Assembly: GCA_013911975.1 (NCBI GenBank)
Contig: JACESF010000013.1
Coordinates: forward strand, 1-64,000
DNA length: 64,000 bases
Source: Hyphomicrobiales bacterium
Lineage (GTDB): Bacteria; Pseudomonadota; Alphaproteobacteria; Rhizobiales; Xanthobacteraceae
Direction: 5' to 3'
Positions 45,911 through 58,960 of this stretch are shown one piece after another. Under the pieces are notes generated by a model. The model ran no database searches. It saw only the letters and a list, made by a program, of their open reading frames with translations, and was not told the DNA's origin. Position 1 is the first letter of the stretch; every line of letters starts with the position of its first letter. The position numbers and the translations under genes were made by a program.

Positions 45911-47545
45911 ATGCGGATCTTGAGCGCGAGGCGCGCCGGCATCCTGTCGCTGGCGCTGATGATGTTGGCCTCCATCCTGTTCGTCGCCCCGGCCCCTGTC
46001 CGCGCCCAGGGCGCGGCGGACCTGCCGGGCACCATCGCCCGCTTCGGGGCCGACAGCTACGGCGACACCGAGGCCGCCCTCGGCGCCCTGGCCCTGTCCG
46101 GCGATCCGCGCGCCTCCGACATCGTGGAGGCCCTGCGCGACGGGCGCCTCCTGTACGATCCCCAGACCAAGGCGGTCTATCTGCGCACCCCGGCCGGGGC
46201 CGTCACCGAGGCCGCGACCGGCGCTGCGGTGGCGACGCCCCCCTCGGGCCTTCGGCCGGTGCGCATGAACAACCGCGTGCGCCGCGCCCTGGATGCCGCC
46301 GCCGGTGCGCTGGCCCTGGTGAGCCCGGATCCCGCCAAGCGGCTCGATGCCGCCGCTTCCGTCTTCAAGTCGCGCGATGCCGCCGCGTTGCCGGCTCTCG
46401 ACGCGGCCATCGCCAAGGAGACGAACCCCGAGGTGAAGACCGCGCTCGCCCAGGCGCGCGCCGCCCTCATCGTCTCCAATCCCCAGATCTCGGAGCCCGA
46501 GCGCGTCTCCGCCGCCCGGCTCATCGCCGCGCGCGGCGACCAGGAGGCGCTGGCGGTGCTCTCCAGCCTTCCGGCCGACAGCCCCGCCGCCGTCAAGCAG
46601 GCGGCGGCCGACGGCATCGAGAGCGTCAACCGCTCGCTCGCCCTGTGGGCGGTGGCGCAGAATGTCTGGTACGGCCTGTCGCTGGGCTCCGTGCTGCTGC
46701 TGGCGGCCATCGGCCTCGCCATCACGTTCGGCGTCATGGGCGTCATCAACATGGCCCATGGCGAGATGGTGATGATCGGTGCCTACACCACCTATGTGGT
46801 GCAGGAGGTGATCCGCACCAGTGCGCCCTTCCTGTTCGGCTGGTCGCTGGCCATCGCGCTGCCGCTCGCCTTCCTCGTCACGGCGCTCGTGGGCATCCTC
46901 ATCGAGCGCACGGTGATCCGCTTCCTCTATGGCCGCCCGCTGGAGACGCTGCTCGCCACCTGGGGGCTCTCGCTCATCCTTCAGCAGGCGGTGCGCTCGG
47001 TGTTCGGCCCCACCAACAAGGAAGTGGGCGCCCCGTCCTGGATGTCCGGCTCGTTCGACATCGGGCAGATGGCCATCACCTATAACCGGCTCTGGATCAT
47101 CGTCTTCGCGCTGCTGGTGTTCTTCGCGCTGCTGCTGGTGCTCAAGCGCACCATGCTCGGCCTCTATGTGCGCGCCGTCACCCAGAACCGGCGCATGGCG
47201 GCGGCCATGGGCATCCGCACCGGGCGCATCGATGCGCTGACCTTCGGGCTCGGCTCGGGCATCGCGGGCATCGCGGGCGTCGCCCTGTCGCAGATCGACA
47301 ATGTCAGTCCCAATCTCGGCCAGGGCTACATCATCGACAGCTTCATGGTGGTGGTGTTCGGCGGGGTGGGGAACCTCTGGGGCACGCTGGTGGCCGCCTT
47401 CGGCCTCGGCATCGCCAACAAGCTGCTGGAACCCTTCGCGGGCGCGGTGCTGGGCAAGATCCTCATCCTCGTCCTCATCATCCTGTTCATCCAGAAGCGC
47501 CCGCGCGGCCTGTTCGCGCTCAAGGGCCGGGCGGTGGAAGCATGA
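45911..47545 (+). CDS. urtB: Urea ABC transporter permease UrtB
   Basis: Long periplasmic N-terminal region then LivH-type permease; FGVMGVINMAHGEMVMIGAYTTYVVQ. Confidence 0.95.
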   Translation: MRILSARRAGILSLALMMLASILFVAPAPVRAQGAADLPGTIARFGADSYGDTEAALGALALSGDPRASDIVEALRDGRLLYDPQTKAVYLRTPAGAVTEAATGAAVATPPSGLRPVRMNNRVRRALDAAAGALALVSPDPAKRLDAAASVFKSRDAAALPALDAAIAKETNPEVKTALAQARAALIVSNPQISEPERVSAARLIAARGDQEALAVLSSLPADSPAAVKQAAADGIESVNRSLALWAVAQNVWYGLSLGSVLLLAAIGLAITFGVMGVINMAHGEMVMIGAYTTYVVQEVIRTSAPFLFGWSLAIALPLAFLVTALVGILIERTVIRFLYGRPLETLLATWGLSLILQQAVRSVFGPTNKEVGAPSWMSGSFDIGQMAITYNRLWIIVFALLVFFALLLVLKRTMLGLYVRAVTQNRRMAAAMGIRTGRIDALTFGLGSGIAGIAGVALSQIDNVSPNLGQGYIIDSFMVVVFGGVGNLWGTLVAAFGLGIANKLLEPFAGAVLGKILILVLIILFIQKRPRGLFALKGRAVEA

Positions 47546-48663
47546 CCGGCATCATCGACCGCAAGGGCTGGTTCTTCATCGCCATCGTGCTGGGCGCGGC
47601 GGTGCTGGTGCCCGCCGCCAACCTCATGGTGCCGGAAGGCAGCCCGCTCCACGTCTCCGACTATCTGGTGCCGCTGCTGGGCAAGTATCTGTGCTACGCG
47701 CTGCTCGCCGTGGCGGTGGATCTGGTCTGGGGCTATTGCGGCGTGCTCTCGCTGGGCCACGGCGCCTTCTTCGCGCTCGGCGGCTATGCCATGGGCATGT
47801 ATCTCATGCGCCAGATCGGCCCGCGCGGCGTTTACGGCAACCCGGTCCTGCCGGACTTCATGGTGTTCCTGAACTACAAGGAACTGCCCTGGTTCTGGTG
47901 GGGCTTCGACTGGTTCCCCTTCGCCCTCGTCATGGTTCTGTTCGTGCCGGGGCTGTTGGCCTTCCTGTTCGGCTGGTTCGCCTTCCGCTCGCGGGTCACG
48001 GGCGTCTACCTGTCCATCATCACCCAGGCCATGACCTATGCGCTGATGCTGGCCTTCTTCCGCAACGACATGGGCTTCGGCGGAAACAACGGCCTCACCG
48101 ACTTCAAGGACATCCTGGGCTTCTCCATCTCGGCGGATGGCACGCGCGCGGCGCTGTTCGCCGTCTCGGCGGTGGCGCTGGCGGGCGGCTATGTCCTGTG
48201 CCGGGCGCTGGTCACGTCGAAATACGGCAAGGTGCTGGTGGCGGTGCGCGACGCGGAGAGCCGCACGCGGTTCATGGGCTACCGGGTGGAGAACTACAAG
48301 CTGCTCTGCTGGACCCTCTCGGCCATGCTGGCGGGGGTGGCCGGGGCGCTCTACGTGCCGCAGGTGGGCATCATCAATCCCGGCGAGTTCGCGCCCGCCA
48401 ACTCCATCGAGGCGGTGATCTGGGTGGCGGTGGGCGGCCGCGGCACCCTGGTGGGCGCGGCGGTGGGCGCTCTGCTGGTGAATGCGGGCAAGACCTGGTT
48501 CACCGGCCTGCTCCCGGAAGCCTGGCTGTTCGCCCTCGGCGCGCTGTTCGTGCTGGTGACGCTGTTCCTGCCGCGCGGCGTCCTGGGCCTGTGGGACACC
48601 ATCGCCGCGCGCCGCGCCAAGCCCTCGCAGACCGCCGTCCCGGCGGCCAAGCCCGCGGAGTGA
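47542..48663 (+). CDS. urtC: Urea ABC transporter permease UrtC
   Basis: LVWGYCGVLSLGHGAFFALGGYAMGMYLMRQIG. Confidence 0.95.
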   Translation: MTGIIDRKGWFFIAIVLGAAVLVPAANLMVPEGSPLHVSDYLVPLLGKYLCYALLAVAVDLVWGYCGVLSLGHGAFFALGGYAMGMYLMRQIGPRGVYGNPVLPDFMVFLNYKELPWFWWGFDWFPFALVMVLFVPGLLAFLFGWFAFRSRVTGVYLSIITQAMTYALMLAFFRNDMGFGGNNGLTDFKDILGFSISADGTRAALFAVSAVALAGGYVLCRALVTSKYGKVLVAVRDAESRTRFMGYRVENYKLLCWTLSAMLAGVAGALYVPQVGIINPGEFAPANSIEAVIWVAVGGRGTLVGAAVGALLVNAGKTWFTGLLPEAWLFALGALFVLVTLFLPRGVLGLWDTIAARRAKPSQTAVPAAKPAE

Positions 48664-48668
48664 GGACG

Positions 48669-49418
<750 letters not shown>

Positions 49419-49446
49419 GGATGGGACGCGCGATCGACGCTGTTTC

Positions 49447-49581
49447 CCCTCTCCCCCTGCGGGAGAGGGTGCCGAGCGCAGCGAGGCGGGTGAGGGGTGG
49501 GGTGCCGCCTGTCGCCGTCTCGAAGGTCAGCGCAGGCGGAAAGGCCCCCTCACCCCATCCCTCTCCCGCGGGGGGAGAGGG
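49447..49581. repeat. Palindromic MITE/REP-like intergenic repeat between urtD and urtE
   Basis: Terminal arms CCCTCTCCCCCTGCGGGAGAGGG and CCCTCTCCCGCGGGGGGAGAGGG (22/23 as inverted repeat); internal GTGAGGGG/CCCCTCAC. Confidence 0.85.
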
Positions 49582-49608
49582 AGGCTGCGGCGCCCACGGA
49601 GGCCACCC

Positions 49609-50304
49609 ATGCTGAAGGTCGAAAACCTCGATCTCTATTACGGCGCGGCGCACACGCTGCGGAAGGTGTCCCTGGAGGCGCTGCCGGGGCAGGTGACGTG
49701 CGTGCTCGGCCGCAACGGCGTGGGCAAGACCTCGCTGCTGCGCGCCATCGTGGGCCAGCGGCCCATCGCCGGGGGCTCCGTCAATTTCAAGGGGCAGGAC
49801 ATCACCCGCATGGCGACGCCGGACCGGGCGGCGCTCGGCATCGGCTTCGTGCCCCAGGGGCGCGAGGTGTTCCCTCTCATGACCGTGAAGGAAAATCTGG
49901 AAACCGGCTTCGCCCGCCTGCCGCGCAAGGACCGCCATGTGCCGGACGAGATCTTCGAGCTGTTCCCGGTGCTGAAATCCATGATGGGGCGGCGCGGCGG
50001 CGACCTGTCGGGCGGTCAGCAGCAGCAACTGGCCATCGGCCGTGCGCTGGTGACGCGGCCGAGCCTCCTGGTGCTGGACGAGCCCACCGAGGGCATCCAG
50101 CCCTCCATCATCAAGGATATCGGCCGGGCCATCTCCTATTTGCGCGACAAGGGAGATATGGCCATCATCCTGGTGGAGCAGTATTTTGAGTTCGCCAAGG
50201 AACTGGCCGACAGCTTTATCCTGATGGAGCGCGGCGAGGTGGCGGTGCGCGGAGACCGGAGCGGGCTCGATGGGGATGATGTCCGCCGTCTCATGGCCAT
50301 CTGA
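49609..50304 (+). CDS. urtE: Urea ABC transporter ATP-binding protein UrtE
   Basis: MLKVENLDLYYGAAHTLRKVSLEALPGQVTCVLGRNGVGKTSLLRAIVGQ. Confidence 0.95.
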   Translation: MLKVENLDLYYGAAHTLRKVSLEALPGQVTCVLGRNGVGKTSLLRAIVGQRPIAGGSVNFKGQDITRMATPDRAALGIGFVPQGREVFPLMTVKENLETGFARLPRKDRHVPDEIFELFPVLKSMMGRRGGDLSGGQQQQLAIGRALVTRPSLLVLDEPTEGIQPSIIKDIGRAISYLRDKGDMAIILVEQYFEFAKELADSFILMERGEVAVRGDRSGLDGDDVRRLMAI

Positions 50305-51121
50305 CACGGGTGCGGCCGCGCCGGCGCGGCAAAGGGCCGTCGGGCAGGTGCGCGTGACCGCCGTCTCCACCGGCGGGCGCACGCGCCTTGCCGATCTGGC
50401 CGAGACCGGCTCGCTGCGCGCCCGCCTGCCCAAGGTGCCGGCGGGCCTGGAGGCGGTGCTGGTCAACACGGCGGGCGGGGTCGCCTGCGGCGATCATTTC
50501 ACCATCACAGCCGAGGCGGGGGCGGGGGCGTGCCTCACCCTCGCGACCCCCGCCGCCGAGAAGGTCTATCGCTCCGATGGTCCCGTGGCGCGCATCGACG
50601 TGCATCTCGCGGCAGGTCCCGGCGCGGCGCTGCATTGGCTGCCCCAGGAGACCATCCTGTTCGACACCGCCCGCCTCGCCCGCCGCTATGAGGTGGACGT
50701 GGCACCGGACGCCGCCTTCCTCTCCTTCGAGGCGGTGGTGTTCGGCCGCGCCGCCCGGGGCGAGGTGATGCGGGAGGGGCATCTCAGCGACATCTGGCGG
50801 GTGCGCCGGGGCGCGGAACTGGTCTATGCGGACGCGTTCCGCCTGTCCGGCCCGCTCGCCGCCCATCTGGCGCGCCCCGCCATCGGCAACGGCGCGGCGG
50901 CGCTGGCGACCTTCCTCTATGTGGCGCCGGACGCGGAGGCGCGGCTCGATGCGGCCCGCGACCTGCTGGCGGGCACGCGCGGCGAGGCCGGGGCGAGCGC
51001 CTGGAACGGCGTTCTCGCGGTGCGCTGGCTCGCCGCCGACATCGAGACGTTGCGGCGGGATGCGACCTCGTTTCTCATGGGTTTCCGGGCGGGGCCTCTG
51101 CCTCGGGTCTGGGCGTCATAG
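50270..51121 (+). CDS. ureD: Urease accessory protein UreD
   Basis: LVNTAGGVACGDHFTITAEAGAGACLTLATPAAEKVYRS; PQETILFD; overlaps urtE 3' end, exact start uncertain. Confidence 0.93.
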   Translation: MGMMSAVSWPSDTGAAAPARQRAVGQVRVTAVSTGGRTRLADLAETGSLRARLPKVPAGLEAVLVNTAGGVACGDHFTITAEAGAGACLTLATPAAEKVYRSDGPVARIDVHLAAGPGAALHWLPQETILFDTARLARRYEVDVAPDAAFLSFEAVVFGRAARGEVMREGHLSDIWRVRRGAELVYADAFRLSGPLAAHLARPAIGNGAAALATFLYVAPDAEARLDAARDLLAGTRGEAGASAWNGVLAVRWLAADIETLRRDATSFLMGFRAGPLPRVWAS

Positions 51122-51193
51122 GGCCTGGACCGGCCGGGTCGCGACATCCGGCCGGGGCTTCAGGCCCTGCAACATTGGTGGAGAGCCGCGTCG

Positions 51194-51850
51194 GTGCCCG
51201 TCACCGGCGCCCGGCTCAAGGAGGACAGCGTGCTGCTCACCCCGCGCGAAAAGGACAAGCTGTTGATCGCCATGGCGGCAGAGGTGGCGCGCAAGCGCCT
51301 CGCGCGGGGCGTGAAGCTGAACCATCCCGAGGCCATCGCCCTCATCACCGACTTCGTGGTGGAAGGCGCGCGCGACGGGCGCACCGTGGCGGACCTGATG
51401 CAGGCGGGCGCCCATGTGATCACCGTGGACCAGGTGATGCCCGGCATCGCCGAGATGATCCACGACATCCAGGTGGAGGCCACCTTCCCGGACGGCACCA
51501 AGCTCGTCACCGTGCACCATCCCATCCGGGGCGCGGCGTCCGACGACGTGCCGGGCGAGGTGATCACGCGTGAGGGCGACATCGTGCTGAACGCCGACAG
51601 CGCGCGCGTGGTGGTGGTGGTGGCCAATACCGGCGACCGCCCCATCCAGGTGGGCAGCCATTACCATTTCTTCGAGACCAATCCCGCCCTGTCCTTCGAT
51701 CGCGATGCCGCGCGCGGCATGCGGCTCGACATCGCGGCGGGCACGGCGGTGCGCTTCGAGCCCGGCTCCACCCGCGAGGTGACGCTGGTGCCGCTCGCCG
51801 GCAAGCGCGAGGTCTACGGCTTCCGGGGCGACGTGATGGGGGCGCTGTGA
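51194..51850 (+). CDS. ureAB: Urease gamma-beta fusion subunit (start may be GTG at 51230)
   Basis: Gamma: [48 protein letters not shown]; beta: [17 protein letters not shown]...[18 protein letters not shown]. Confidence 0.93.
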   Translation: MPVTGARLKEDSVLLTPREKDKLLIAMAAEVARKRLARGVKLNHPEAIALITDFVVEGARDGRTVADLMQAGAHVITVDQVMPGIAEMIHDIQVEATFPDGTKLVTVHHPIRGAASDDVPGEVITREGDIVLNADSARVVVVVANTGDRPIQVGSHYHFFETNPALSFDRDAARGMRLDIAAGTAVRFEPGSTREVTLVPLAGKREVYGFRGDVMGAL

Positions 51851-52206
51851 TGGCGCTCCAGACCTATCGCGGAAGCTGCCAGTGCGGCGCGGTGCGGTTC
51901 GAGGCCGGGCTCGATCTCGATCGCACCGTCACCTGCAACTGCTCGCGCTGCCGACGGCTCGGGTCCATCCTCGCCTTCACCCCGCCCGAGGGCTTCGTGC
52001 TGGAAAGCGGGGAGGGGGAGCTGAGCGACTATCTCTTCAACAGGCAGGTGGTCCGGCACCGGTTCTGCCGCGTCTGCGGCATCGAGCCGTTCGCGCGCGG
52101 CGCGAAGCCGGACGGCACGCCGATGATCGCGGTCAATGTCCGCTGCCTGGAGGGCGTGGACCCGCGCGCCCTCACTCCCACCTTTCATGATGGCGCGAGC
52201 GCCTGA
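51850..52206 (+). CDS. GFA family (glutathione-dependent formaldehyde-activating-like) zinc protein
   Basis: [13 protein letters not shown]...[14 protein letters not shown]...[13 protein letters not shown]. Confidence 0.9.
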   Translation: MALQTYRGSCQCGAVRFEAGLDLDRTVTCNCSRCRRLGSILAFTPPEGFVLESGEGELSDYLFNRQVVRHRFCRVCGIEPFARGAKPDGTPMIAVNVRCLEGVDPRALTPTFHDGASA

Positions 52207-52213
52207 GGCCACG

Positions 52214-53926
<1,713 letters not shown>

Positions 53927-53935
53927 GGTGGGCAG

Positions 53936-54631
53936 ATGACGAATTGTTTCAACGATCTCATCAAAAATATAAATAAAGATTTATTAGATAAATCTGGTTC
54001 TGTATTTTATACAGGGGCGGATGCATTTTCCAAAAAATCAAGATTTTATATTTTAGGGTCTAATCCCGGAGGGTGTCCGGAAAAATTGAGTGAGTTTACT
54101 ATTAGAAAAAATATCTCTGAATACTATGATAAGAGATCTTATTCTGCGTTTGAAGATGAGTCTTGGAATTCGTCCGATGTTGGGGGTTCTCCAGTGCAGC
54201 GTCGTGTGCGTTATCTTCTTAGTAAAATAGAAATTTCCCCTAAATCTGTTCCTGCAAGTAATGTGATTTTTGTTAGATCGAAAAGGGAGAAAGACCTATC
54301 TTCGGAAAGGGAATATTTTTTGGATATGTGCTGGCCTTTTCATAAGGCCGTTATTGATCGTTTGGAGGTTGAGATAGTTATCTGTATGGGGCGTGTTGCT
54401 GGGCGTTGGGTAAGAACTATGCTTGGGGCTAATGATTATGTTGGATGTTTTCGCGAAAAGAATCTCCGAGGGTGGAAAAGCGAAATATACGCAAATTCGG
54501 CTGGTGTTTATGTATTGGGCTTGACGCATCCGAGCGTTGCAGATTGGTGTTCGGCTCCGGCAGATCCTTCGCCGCTATTGAGGCGGTTGTACGATAAGCT
54601 TGAGATGTCCCCCAAAGAGGTGTGTTTGTGA
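53936..54631 (+). CDS. AT-rich ORF, uracil-DNA glycosylase superfamily-like protein, probably horizontally acquired
   Basis: Motif-1-like FYILGSNPGG, VICMGRVAGRWVR, C-terminal LGLTHPSVADW; very A+T-rich compared with flanking genes. Confidence 0.6.
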   Translation: MTNCFNDLIKNINKDLLDKSGSVFYTGADAFSKKSRFYILGSNPGGCPEKLSEFTIRKNISEYYDKRSYSAFEDESWNSSDVGGSPVQRRVRYLLSKIEISPKSVPASNVIFVRSKREKDLSSEREYFLDMCWPFHKAVIDRLEVEIVICMGRVAGRWVRTMLGANDYVGCFREKNLRGWKSEIYANSAGVYVLGLTHPSVADWCSAPADPSPLLRRLYDKLEMSPKEVCL

Positions 54632-54788
54632 TCCGCGCCACCGCCATCGTCTGCCGCCCCGCCGTGAAAGAGGAGTAGGCGGCGGATACCGTGGTGCTCG
54701 ATCCTCAGGCCACTATCGCCGCCGCCTCGTGATGACCGGCCAAAAGGGCACCCAGTTCCTGCTGGACCTGGAGAAGGCGACCGTGGCG
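54628..54788 (+). pseudogene. Degenerate 5' fragment of ureE (in-frame TAG, 1-bp deletion)
   Basis: gtgATCCGCGCCACCgcCATCGTCtGCCGCCCCGCCGTGAAAGAGGAGtag... [16 protein letters not shown] aligns to the intact ureE start at 55503. Confidence 0.85.
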
Positions 54789-54818
54789 CCCATGGCGCAG
54801 CGCTATTTCCTGTTCTGA
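54789..54818 (+). repeat. Duplicated ureC 3' end (direct repeat of 53897-53926)
   Basis: CCCATGGCGCAGCGcTAtTTCCTGTTCTGA vs CCCATGGCGCAGCGtTAcTTCCTGTTCTGA, 28/30 identical, both differences synonymous. Confidence 0.9.
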
Positions 54819-54890
54819 CCGCATCGGCTGGAACCGCGAGGCGGGAGGCGGCATTTGGGGACGTTGGCAAACCCACCCTGGAGGAAGCCG

Positions 54891-55454
54891 ATGCCCGCCA
54901 AATCATCCAATGTGCGCAAGCTCTCGAAGCCCAATCCTGCTACCCGGGCCGCGCCCGCCGCCCTCGCCACCCCGAGCGACCTCGACGAAGACAAGATCGC
55001 CAAGGTCGGCGAGGCGGTGAACCGGCTGCTGGCCGACACCTTCGTTCTTCATCTGAAGACGAAGAATTGCCACTGGCATGTGCGCGGCCCCCATTTCCGC
55101 GACTACCACCTGCTGCTGGACGAGCAGGCCGCCGATATCGCCCTTGCCATCGATCCGCTGGCCGAGCGCGTCCGCAAGCTCGGCCGCGAGACCGTGCACA
55201 GCTATGCCGAGGTGTTGGCGCTGGCCACGCTCAAGGAGAGCGAAAGCCGGGACCTCACCGCGCAGGAGATGGTGGCCGAGCTGATCGCCGACAATCGTAC
55301 CGTGATCGCCGCCCTGCGCGAAACTCATGACCTGTGCGACGACGCCGGGGACATTGCCACCGCCAGCCTCCTGGAAGAATATGTGGACGCAGCCGAAAAG
55401 CGGCTGTGGTTCCTGTTCGAGACCAGCAAGGGCCGCGAACAGCAGGCTTCCTGA
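54891..55454 (+). CDS. dps: Dps/ferritin-like DNA-protection protein
   Basis: LLADTFVLHLKTKNCHWHVRGPHFRDYHLLLDEQAADIALAIDPLAERVRKLG. Confidence 0.93.
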   Translation: MPAKSSNVRKLSKPNPATRAAPAALATPSDLDEDKIAKVGEAVNRLLADTFVLHLKTKNCHWHVRGPHFRDYHLLLDEQAADIALAIDPLAERVRKLGRETVHSYAEVLALATLKESESRDLTAQEMVAELIADNRTVIAALRETHDLCDDAGDIATASLLEEYVDAAEKRLWFLFETSKGREQQAS

Positions 55455-55502
55455 CACACCGCCATTCGGGCGGCGGCGTGCGGGAGGCGCAGTGGAGTTC
55501 AT

Positions 55503-56315
55503 ATGATCCGCGCCACCAGCATCGTCCGCCGCCCCGCCGTGAAAGAGGAGCGGGTGGTGGACACTGTCGTGCTCGACCATCAGGCGCGCCATCGCCGCCG
55601 CATCGTCATGACCGGCCAGAAGGGCACCCAGTTTCTGCTGGATCTGGAGAAGGCCTCGGTTCTGGACCATGGCGACGCCGTGCGCCTGGAGGATGACCGG
55701 CTGGTGCGGGTGGAGGCGGCGCCGGAACAGCTCATCGAGGTGCGCACCTCCAGCCCCTTGCGGCTTCTGAAGGCCGCGTGGCACCTGGGCAACCGCCATG
55801 TGCCGGCCGAGATCACCGAGGAGGCGATCTATTTCGCGCACGACCATGTGCTGCTGGAAATGGTGCGCGGCCTCGGCGCACAGGCGACGCCCGTGGAGCG
55901 GCCGTTCCGCCCCGAGAAGGGCGCCTATGAGGCGGCGGAAGCCCATGGCGGGCACGGCCACCACGACCACGATCACGGGCATCATGACCATGGCCATGCC
56001 GGGCATGTGCATGGCCCGGGCTGCGGGCACGACCATGCCCATGGCCATGCCCATTCGCATGCCGGTTCCCATTCCCATGGCGCGCACGAGCACAGCACGC
56101 ACGAGCATGGGGCGCACGAGCACGGGCCGGGCTGCGCCCATGACTATGCTCACGATCACGGGCATTCTCACGCCCATTCGCACGCCCACGCGGAAGCGCA
56201 TTCCCACGGGGAGGCGCAGTCCCACGCGCACGCTCATGCGGAGGCCCACGACCACGACCACGACCACGCTCACGGCGATGGCTGCGGCTGCGGGCATCAT
56301 CATAAGCATGGCTGA
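55503..56315 (+). CDS. ureE: Urease accessory protein UreE with very long His-rich C-terminal tail
   Basis: [51 protein letters not shown]...; ~120-residue HDH/HAH/HGH tail. Confidence 0.95.
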   Translation: MIRATSIVRRPAVKEERVVDTVVLDHQARHRRRIVMTGQKGTQFLLDLEKASVLDHGDAVRLEDDRLVRVEAAPEQLIEVRTSSPLRLLKAAWHLGNRHVPAEITEEAIYFAHDHVLLEMVRGLGAQATPVERPFRPEKGAYEAAEAHGGHGHHDHDHGHHDHGHAGHVHGPGCGHDHAHGHAHSHAGSHSHGAHEHSTHEHGAHEHGPGCAHDYAHDHGHSHAHSHAHAEAHSHGEAQSHAHAHAEAHDHDHDHAHGDGCGCGHHHKHG

Positions 56316-57008
56316 CGGGGGCGCCGACACGGCGGGAGGGCTCGGCCTCCTGCCCCTGTTCGCCTGGTTGTCGCCCGCCTTTCCGGTGGGCGGCTATGCC
56401 TATTCCCACGCGCTCGAATGGGCAGTGGAGGCGGGCGACGTCCGCGACGAGGAGAGCCTCGCCGCTTGGCTTTCGGACCTGCTGGTCCTCGGCTTCGCGC
56501 GCAGCGACGGCATTCTTCTCTCGCTCGCCTTCGATGCCGCCGTGGCGGGCGACACCCAGCGCCTCGCCGAGGTGAACGCGCTGGCCGTGGCGCTGGCGCC
56601 CTCCGCCGAATTGCGGCTGGAGACCTGCCAGCAGGGGCGCAGCTTCCTGGACGCGGTGGCCGCCTCCTGGCCCCATCCGGCCTTGGCGCGCCTCGTGCCC
56701 GCCTTCGCGGGCGAGGTGGCCTATCCGGTGGCGGTGGGCACGGCGGCGGCGGTCCATGGCCTGCCCAAGGGGGAGGTGGTGCCCGCCTTCCTCCAGGCGC
56801 TGATGCAGGCGCTGGTGTCCGCCGCGCTGCGGCTCGCGCCCATCGGCCAGACCACGGGCATGCGCGTGCTCGCCGCCCTGGCGCCCGCCATCATGGCGCT
56901 GGCCGCCGAAATCCCCGGCCTCGGCGAGGACGATCTCGGCACCGCCACCTTCCGGGCCGACCTCGGCTCGTTCCGTCACGAAACCCAATATACGAGGTTG
57001 TTCCGCTC

Positions 57009-57012
<4 letters not shown>
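56308..57012 (+). CDS. ureF: Urease accessory protein UreF
   Basis: [32 protein letters not shown]; overlaps ureE end. Confidence 0.95.
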
Positions 57013-57635
<623 letters not shown>

Positions 57636-57642
57636 CGCCCCT

Positions 57643-58053
57643 TCAGATGTGGGCGGGCTCGCGCGCCGGGCGGTTCGCCGGGGCGGGCGAGGGCCCGTCG
57701 AGCGCGCGGCGCACCGCGTCCACGATCACCGCGCCGGTATAGGGCTTGGGCACCTGCCGGGCGCTGGCGAAGGCGGGCGGCAGGGGCGCGCTGCCCACCA
57801 TGCCGCTGCAGAAGATCAGCGGGATGCCGCGCTCCATGAGGATCTCGGCCGCCTCGAAGACCGGTTCCCCGCGCAGATTGACGTCGAGGATGGCGACGTC
57901 CGCTTCCACGTCCTGGGCGAGATGGCGCGCTTCCGCCAGCGTGCCGGCCGGGCCGATCACGGTGCCGCCCTGCGCCCGCAAGCTCTCCTCGAGGCTGAGC
58001 GCCACCAAAAGCTCGTCCTCGACGATGAGAATCCGCTTCCCCGACAGATCCAT
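57643..58053 (-). CDS. Single-domain response regulator
   Basis: MDLSGKRILIVEDELLVALSLEESLRAQGGTVIG...ADVAILDVNLRGEPVFEAAEILMERGIPLIFCSG...VPKPY. Confidence 0.88.
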   Translation of the reverse strand: MDLSGKRILIVEDELLVALSLEESLRAQGGTVIGPAGTLAEARHLAQDVEADVAILDVNLRGEPVFEAAEILMERGIPLIFCSGMVGSAPLPPAFASARQVPKPYTGAVIVDAVRRALDGPSPAPANRPAREPAHI

Positions 58054-58198
58054 GGTCGCTCGACCTTTCCCCAGTGGTTCGCGCCATAACGGAGGAACCC
58101 TTGCCTCGGTTCCCGGCTGGAGAAGCGAAACGCCGGGGCGGGCGATTTTGATCCGCCCTGTGGCCGAAACGCACGGCATCGCCGCCACCAAAGCAAAA

Positions 58199-58222
58199 CG
58201 CCACGGCCGGGAGGCCGTGGCG
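58199..58222 (-). terminator. Terminator of efp
   Basis: CGCCACGGCCgggaGGCCGTGGCG followed on the minus strand by T-rich sequence. Confidence 0.75.
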
Positions 58223-58250
58223 TCGAAGGCGCAGCAAGAGAGGGCGAAGG

Positions 58251-58820
58251 TCAGTCCTTCGCGCGCTCCACATAGGAGGCGTCGGCGGTCATGATGACCA
58301 CGCGGGTGCCCGCGGCGACGTGGGGGGGCACCATGGTGCGCACGCCGTTGGAGAGCATGGCCGGCTTGTAGGAGGAGGAGGCCGTCTGCCCCTTCACCGT
58401 GGGCTCGGTGTCCACGATCTCCAGCGTCACGCGCTGGGGCAGCTCGATGGCGATGGGAACGCCGTTGTGCAGGGACAGCATGCACTCCATGCCTTCCTGC
58501 AAATAGACCTTCTGGTCGCCGATCACGTCCTCGGGCACCGCCACCTGGTCGTAGCTTTCCGGGTTCATGAAGGTGAAGCCGTCGCTGTCCTGGTAGAGGT
58601 AGGTGTGCGGCCGGTCTTCCACGAAGGCGCGCTCCACCTGCTCGGTGGTGCGGTAGCGCACGGAGATCTTCACGCTGTCGGAAATGCGGCGCAGGTCCAT
58701 CTGCGTGACGGGGGTGCCCTTGCCGGGGTGGATGTTCTCGGCGCTCAGGACGACGTAGAGCCTGTCGTCGATATCGACCACATTGCCTTTGCGCAGAGAG
58801 CTGGCGATAACCTTGACCAC
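58251..58820 (-). CDS. efp: Translation elongation factor P
   Basis: [47 protein letters not shown]. Confidence 0.97.
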   Translation of the reverse strand: MVKVIASSLRKGNVVDIDDRLYVVLSAENIHPGKGTPVTQMDLRRISDSVKISVRYRTTEQVERAFVEDRPHTYLYQDSDGFTFMNPESYDQVAVPEDVIGDQKVYLQEGMECMLSLHNGVPIAIELPQRVTLEIVDTEPTVKGQTASSSYKPAMLSNGVRTMVPPHVAAGTRVVIMTADASYVERAKD

Positions 58821-58960
58821 GTCACGTCTTCCTTAAAGATAGGGCGGCGGGCCGCCGCTTGCGTTGGCGCGCACCATAGCGATCTTCGCGACTTTCGCCA
58901 GTCTCCCCGCGCGGATTTCAGGCCGCGCATGGCTTTTCGCAGGACAAGACCCCCGTATCC

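Noticed and set aside
54600-54818. 72-aa ORF MRCPPKRCVCDPRHRH...[28 protein letters not shown] as a real gene
   Set aside because: It is an out-of-frame read through the ureE remnant joined to the duplicated ureC tail; a recombination scar.
54296-54906. Minus-strand ORFs across the AT-rich insert
   Set aside because: Opposite to a plausible plus-strand ORF with conserved motifs; no RBS or recognisable domain.
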